From positions 1 through 8,353 of the forward strand of contig SLAK01000093.1 in assembly GCA_007126855.1 (NCBI GenBank): 8,353 bases of DNA, in the 5' to 3' direction. The position numbers and the translations under genes are program-made. Shown in pieces: positions 5,915 to 8,353 of this stretch (position 1 is the stretch's first letter; every line of letters begins with the position of its first letter). This DNA is from Dehalococcoidia bacterium. Lineage in GTDB: Bacteria > Chloroflexota > Dehalococcoidia > Tepidiformales > Tepidiformaceae. The notes below the pieces were generated by a model, which saw only the letters and a program-made list of their open reading frames with translations, had not been told where the DNA came from and searched no databases.

Positions 5915-6853
5915 ATGGAATATCGCTATCTTGGCAATTCAGGGCTGCAGGTTTCGGTGGTGGGGCTTGGGTGCAACAACTTCGGGCGGCGGATGGACCT
6001 GGAGCAGACGCGGGCGGTGGTGGACAGGTGCTTCGAGCTGGGGGTGAACTTCTTTGACACGGCGGACGTCTACGGCGGGGCCGGGCGGTCGGAGGAGTTC
6101 CTGGGTGAGGCGCTGAAGGGCCGGCGGCAGGAGGTGGTGGTGGCGACGAAGTTCGGGATGAAGATGGGCGAGGGGCCGATGCAGGCGGGCGGCTCGCGGC
6201 GCTGGATCATGCAGGCGGTGGAGGATTCGCTGCGGCGGCTGGGGACCGATTACATCGACCTCTACCAGTTCCACACGCCGGACCCGCGGACGCCGATCGA
6301 GGAGACCATGCGGGCGATGGATGACCTGGTGAAGCAAGGGAAGGTGCGCTACATCGGCCATTCGAACTTCTCCGGCTGGCAGACGGCGGAGGCGCACTAC
6401 ATCGCGAAATATGAGGGACTGACGCCGTTCGTATCGGCGCAGAACGAATGGAGTCTGTTGCGGCGCAGCGTTGAACACGACCTGGTGCCGGCGTGCGGAC
6501 GGTTCAACGTGGGCGTCCTGCCATATTTCCCGCTGGCGAGCGGGCTGTTGACCGGCAAGTACCGCCGCGGTGAGCCGGCGCCGGAGGGGACGCGGCTTTC
6601 GTTCGGGCCGATGGCCGAGCGGTGGATGACCGACCGTGCCTTCGACACGGTGGAGAAGCTGGAGGACTACGCGAAGCAGCGCGGGCACACGCTGCTGGAG
6701 CTGGCGATTGGCTGGCTGGCGTCGCAGCCGGTGGTACCGAGCGTGATTGCGGGGGCGACGAAGCCGGAGCAGGTGGAGGCAAACGTCGCGGCGGCGGAGT
6801 GGAAGCTGAGCGCGGAAGAGCTGGCGGAGGTGGACGAGCTGACGCGGCGGTGA
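5915..6853 (+). CDS. Aldo/keto reductase
   Basis: A 312-aa NADPH-dependent oxidoreductase of the aldo/keto reductase superfamily, which reduces aldehydes and ketones or runs the reverse reaction. It is a single TIM barrel of normal length. The catalytic tetrad is visible: Asp48 and Tyr53 in FFDTADVYGGAGRSEEFLG, Lys79 in VATKFG, and His120 in LYQFHTPD. The cofactor end is the C-terminal SVIAGATKPEQVEANVAAAEW (276-296). GHSNFSGWQ (148-156) and QNEWSLLRR (176-184) match the group that includes YajO/IolS-like and Kv-beta-like enzymes. The frame is open back to 5756 over grpB, but the ATG at 5915 has an AAAGGGG RBS and begins the canonical MEYRYLGNSGLQVS. It ends 38 nt before the N-acetyltransferase gene and is likely its operon partner. 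The physiological substrate cannot be told. Confidence 0.95.
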   Translation: MEYRYLGNSGLQVSVVGLGCNNFGRRMDLEQTRAVVDRCFELGVNFFDTADVYGGAGRSEEFLGEALKGRRQEVVVATKFGMKMGEGPMQAGGSRRWIMQAVEDSLRRLGTDYIDLYQFHTPDPRTPIEETMRAMDDLVKQGKVRYIGHSNFSGWQTAEAHYIAKYEGLTPFVSAQNEWSLLRRSVEHDLVPACGRFNVGVLPYFPLASGLLTGKYRRGEPAPEGTRLSFGPMAERWMTDRAFDTVEKLEDYAKQRGHTLLELAIGWLASQPVVPSVIAGATKPEQVEANVAAAEWKLSAEELAEVDELTRR

Positions 6854-6857
6854 GACA

Positions 6858-6876
6858 CGCGGGCCGTAGCCCGGCG
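6858..6876 (+). other. Small GC hairpin between the reductase and acetyltransferase genes
   Basis: CGGGC (6860-6864) pairs with GCCCG (6869-6873) around a CGTA loop; allowing one bulged G, the stem extends to CGC/GCG at 6858-6876. It stands between the reductase stop and the GAGGAGG Shine-Dalgarno (6878-6884) and has no T run. It may stabilise the upstream message or modulate access to the RBS rather than terminate. Confidence 0.3.
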
Positions 6877-6891
6877 CGAGGAGGCGACCAC

Positions 6892-7659
6892 ATGGACCTT
6901 GATGCATACCTTGAGCGCATAGGCTACGACGGGCCGGTGAACGCCGACCTGGAAACGTTGTGGGGGATGCACCGGGCGCACTGGCGAACGGTGCCGTTCG
7001 AGAACCTGGACATACAGCGGGGCGTGCCCATCGTCGTCGACCCGGAGCGGAACTACCGCAAGATCGTGGAGGCGGGACGGGGTGGCTTCTGCCTGGAACT
7101 GACGGGGCTGTTCGCGTGGGCGCTGCGGGAGATCGGTTTCAAAGTCGACCTCCTCGGCGCGCGTGTGCTGGGTCCGGACGGTTCACCCGGGGAGCCGCGT
7201 TCGCACATGTGTCTGCTGGTGCATCTCGATGAGCCGTGGCTGGCGGATGTTGGCTTTGGCGGCAACATCTCCCGGCCGTTGCGACTGCACGAATCCGATA
7301 CGCAGGTGGACGGGACCCGCAACTACCTGGTGGCGAACGAAGGCGACCACTGGTCCGTGACCTGCGTCGGCGACACGTTCGGGGTGACGGTGACGGTACC
7401 GGACGCGAACCAAAGCTACCGGATCACGCCGGAGCCACTCGAGTACGGGGATTTCGAGGCGGTCTGCCACTGGCTGCAGACCTCGCCCGATTCGCGCTTC
7501 ACGGGCGGCGACATCGTGACGCTCAGCTCAGACGGGGGGCGGACGACCTACGCTGCCGGGCGTCTCATCGAAAGCGGGCCGGAAGGGCGCCGCGAGACCG
7601 AAGTTTCCCCTGGGCAGGTCGAGGCGCTCCTCCGGGATCGCTTTAGCCTGCGCCTCTAA
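6892..7659 (+). CDS. nat: Arylamine N-acetyltransferase
   Basis: A 255-aa arylamine N-acetyltransferase, which moves an acyl group from acetyl-CoA (or another acyl-CoA) to arylamines, hydrazines or related amines through a cysteine thioester. The protease-like triad is complete: Cys67 in GRGGFCLEL, His105 in RSHMCLLVHL, and Asp119 in WLADVGFGG. FENLDIQRG (36-44) is the standard N-terminal block. The usual Asn after the catalytic-Cys Glu (CxELN) is Thr71 here, a mild departure. The ATG at 6892 is fixed by the strong Shine-Dalgarno GAGGAGG (6878-6884) seven bases upstream. The product is slightly short of many bacterial NATs (about 260-280 aa) but all three domains appear present. It is likely co-transcribed with the aldo/keto reductase and ends before a strong hairpin. 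In some bacteria NAT homologues acylate a natural-product intermediate; nothing here shows that. Confidence 0.95.
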   Translation: MDLDAYLERIGYDGPVNADLETLWGMHRAHWRTVPFENLDIQRGVPIVVDPERNYRKIVEAGRGGFCLELTGLFAWALREIGFKVDLLGARVLGPDGSPGEPRSHMCLLVHLDEPWLADVGFGGNISRPLRLHESDTQVDGTRNYLVANEGDHWSVTCVGDTFGVTVTVPDANQSYRITPEPLEYGDFEAVCHWLQTSPDSRFTGGDIVTLSSDGGRTTYAAGRLIESGPEGRRETEVSPGQVEALLRDRFSLRL

Positions 7660-7679
7660 GTTTCCGGGCTGCTGCGGGT

Positions 7680-7711
7680 CTCCCTGCACCGGCGCTTGCC
7701 GGTCCAGGGGG
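7680..7711 (+). terminator. Strong hairpin, probable terminator after nat
   Basis: ACCGGC (7688-7693) pairs with GCCGGT (7698-7703) around the four-base loop GCTT. Beyond a single C/C mismatch, CCCTG (7682-7686) pairs with CAGGG (7705-7709), and a U-G plus a C-G pair extend it to 7680/7711. TTTT follows only at 7721-7724, about ten bases after the stem, so it is not a textbook intrinsic terminator. Its placement 21 bases after the nat stop and just before a new promoter supports a terminator role. Confidence 0.55.
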
Positions 7712-7727
7712 TAGGCTGCGTTTTAGA

Positions 7728-7757
7728 TTGACAATGTTCGAGTGACTATCGAATAGT
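7728..7757 (+). promoter_or_regulatory. Sigma-70-type promoter for the ABC exporter gene
   Basis: A perfect -35 TTGACA at 7728-7733 is followed after 18 bases by AATAGT (7752-7757), four of six to the -10 consensus including the key A at position 2 and T at position 6. The surrounding 60 bases are AT-rich for this window (27 G or C in 7721-7780). Transcription would start near 7763, about 170 bases before the ABC ATG. Confidence 0.55.
7745..7757. promoter_or_regulatory. Dyad overlapping the -10, candidate repressor operator
   Basis: ACTAT-CGA-ATAGT is a perfect 5-3-5 inverted repeat that covers the proposed -10. An offset inverted repeat TTCGA-N7-TCGAA (7737-7741 and 7749-7753) lies on the same bases. 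Drug-type ABC exporters are often controlled by a local TetR, MarR or PadR repressor binding such a dyad, but no regulator gene is visible in this window. Confidence 0.35.
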
Positions 7758-7890
7758 GAACCATTCTGCGTGCAGGCGGGGGGCGCCATTGGGGGCGATC
7801 AGGAGCAAGCTGCGTGGCGGGGCCACGGTATCCAATCCACAGCCAAAAGGACAGTTGAGATTCTGGAGACAGAACTGGAAGGTGTTCATC

Positions 7891-7947
7891 GTGAAAGCGA
7901 CAATGTTGATCACGCCGAGAGGTGAGGAGCCATGGCTGCGATCGTAG
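7891..7947 (+). CDS. Possible 18-codon leader ORF overlapping the ABC start
   Basis: GTG at 7891 has GGAAGGTG (7877-7884) six bases upstream and opens an 18-codon frame, MKATMLITPRGEEPWLRS, ending with TAG at 7945-7947. It overlaps the ABC gene start by 16 nt in another frame, an arrangement compatible with translational coupling or a regulatory leader peptide. The frame is open further upstream to 7756, but that part reads as non-coding. It resembles no known peptide; a chance ORF is the main alternative. Confidence 0.25.
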   Translation: MKATMLITPRGEEPWLRS

Positions 7948-8353
7948 CAAGGGGGCTGGCCAGGCATTTTCCACCGGACATTCGCGCAGTGGATGGCATC
8001 GACCTGGAGATCCCGGAGGGGCAGATTTTCGGTTTCCTGGGACAGAACGGGTCGGGCAAAACGACGACGGTGCGCATGCTGGCGACCCTCCTCCGCCCGA
8101 CATCGGGACACGCCGAGGTCGCAGGGCTCGACATCCGGTGGGACGCGGCCCAGATCCGCAAGCGCGTAGGGGTAGCGATGCAGGAGGTGGGGCTCGACGA
8201 GCTGCAGACCGGCCGGGAGCTGCTGACGCTGCAGGCGAGGCTGTTCGGGCTTTCGCCGGCTGACGCGCGCAGGCGGGCGGCGGAGCTGCTGGAGGTGGTG
8301 ACCTTGAGCGACGCCGCTGATCGTGCCGTGAAGGGCTATTCGGGCGGGATGAA
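7932..8353 (+). CDS. ABC exporter ATP-binding subunit, DrrA-like (3' truncated by window)
   Basis: The first 140 residues of a cytoplasmic ABC ATPase of the daunorubicin-resistance (DrrA) type; the rest lies beyond the window. Such ATPases pair with a separate DrrB-like or ABC-2 permease, usually the next gene, to export drugs, lipids or other hydrophobic compounds. AVDGIDLEIPEGQIFGFLG leads into Walker A GQNGSGKTT (37-45, Lys43), where the common Pro-Asn-Gly-Ala is Gln-Asn-Gly-Ser. The Q-loop is near Gln84 (VAMQEVGLDELQTGREL), LQARLFGLSPADARRRAAELL is the DrrA-type helical region, and the ABC signature YSGGM is reached at 136-140 as the sequence ends. Walker B is not visible. The ATG at 7932 follows GAGAGGTGA (7917-7925), a good Shine-Dalgarno six bases away. 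The gene has its own promoter and a long leader rather than being tied to nat. Confidence 0.93.
   Translation, partial: MAAIVARGLARHFPPDIRAVDGIDLEIPEGQIFGFLGQNGSGKTTTVRMLATLLRPTSGHAEVAGLDIRWDAAQIRKRVGVAMQEVGLDELQTGRELLTLQARLFGLSPADARRRAAELLEVVTLSDAADRAVKGYSGGM

Larger units (their letters stand above)
7660..7931 (+). other. Long intergenic region with a structured leader for the ABC gene
   Basis: These 272 bases hold, in order: the nat terminator hairpin, a TTGACA promoter with a dyad on its -10, and a leader of roughly 170 nt. The leader contains a compact hairpin CGTGGC-GGG-GCCACG (7813-7827) and a second, bulged one (7852-7877) whose top is TTCTG-GAGA-CAGAA (7861-7874) with a GNRA-type loop, then a possible short ORF. 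The 9-mer GACAATGTT occurs twice (7730-7738 and 7899-7907). The leader matches no riboswitch or regulatory RNA class that I can recognise. Confidence 0.5.

Noticed and set aside
4591..5916. 441-codon open frame on the - strand across hepT end, GNAT and GrpB
   Set aside because: It spans three well-supported genes on the other strand, is Arg/Pro/Ala-rich, has no recognisable domain, and reflects absence of stops opposite GC-rich codons.
5939..6907. 322-codon open frame on the - strand opposite the aldo/keto reductase
   Set aside because: Composition dominated by His, Arg, Pro and Leu with no motif; the + strand gene has a full catalytic tetrad and RBS.
7756..7890. 5' part of the 63-codon + strand frame in the leader
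   Set aside because: No Shine-Dalgarno before the GTG at 7756, which sits on the proposed -10, and the translation (rich in Arg and Gly) looks non-coding; only the last 18 codons have an RBS.
7723..8111. Two overlapping - strand frames of 121-126 codons over the leader and ABC start
   Set aside because: Both run through the ABC Walker A region in antisense and have no family resemblance; the + strand gene is certain.

Overview
The window is a GC-rich, gene-dense bacterial chromosome segment with ten complete or near-complete protein genes and one gene cut by the right edge. No rRNA, tRNA, CRISPR array or insertion sequence was seen. The GC-rich codon use, the Thr/Pro/Ala-rich linker behind a lipobox, and the mixture of housekeeping genes (mnmA, rsfS) with detoxification-type enzymes suggest a Chloroflexota-like organism. 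That placement is an inference, and an actinobacterial or other high-GC lineage is not excluded.

Left part (1-2838): a class III PLP-dependent aminotransferase on the + strand converges, with a 12-nt gap, on mnmA (tRNA 2-thiouridylase) on the - strand. mnmA is divergent from rsfS (ribosome silencing factor). The two 5' ends are so tight that rsfS either starts inside mnmA or uses a non-AUG codon; a TACAAT -10-like box sits between them.

Middle part (2839-5838, all +): a secreted lipoprotein with a GH-A-like TIM-barrel glycosidase pattern; then a compact cassette of an MNT nucleotidyltransferase (mntA-type antitoxin), a HEPN RNase toxin (hepT-type) and a GNAT acetyltransferase, joined by overlapping stop and start codons; then a GrpB/UPF0157 protein. 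hepT is clearly lower in GC than the GNAT gene (57.5% against 71% in the blocks counted), which is compatible with transfer.

Right part (5839-8353, all +): an aldo/keto reductase and an arylamine N-acetyltransferase form a likely two-gene unit ended by a strong hairpin. A 272-nt intergenic region follows, with a TTGACA promoter, a dyad over its -10, a structured leader and a possible 18-codon leader ORF. It leads into a DrrA-type ABC exporter ATPase whose gene runs off the window. Reductase, N-acetyltransferase and drug-type exporter together would fit xenobiotic handling, but that functional link is inferred only from adjacency.

The best candidates for something new are the MNT-HEPN-GNAT(-GrpB) cassette and the regulatory leader of the exporter. 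All other genes look like ordinary members of known families.
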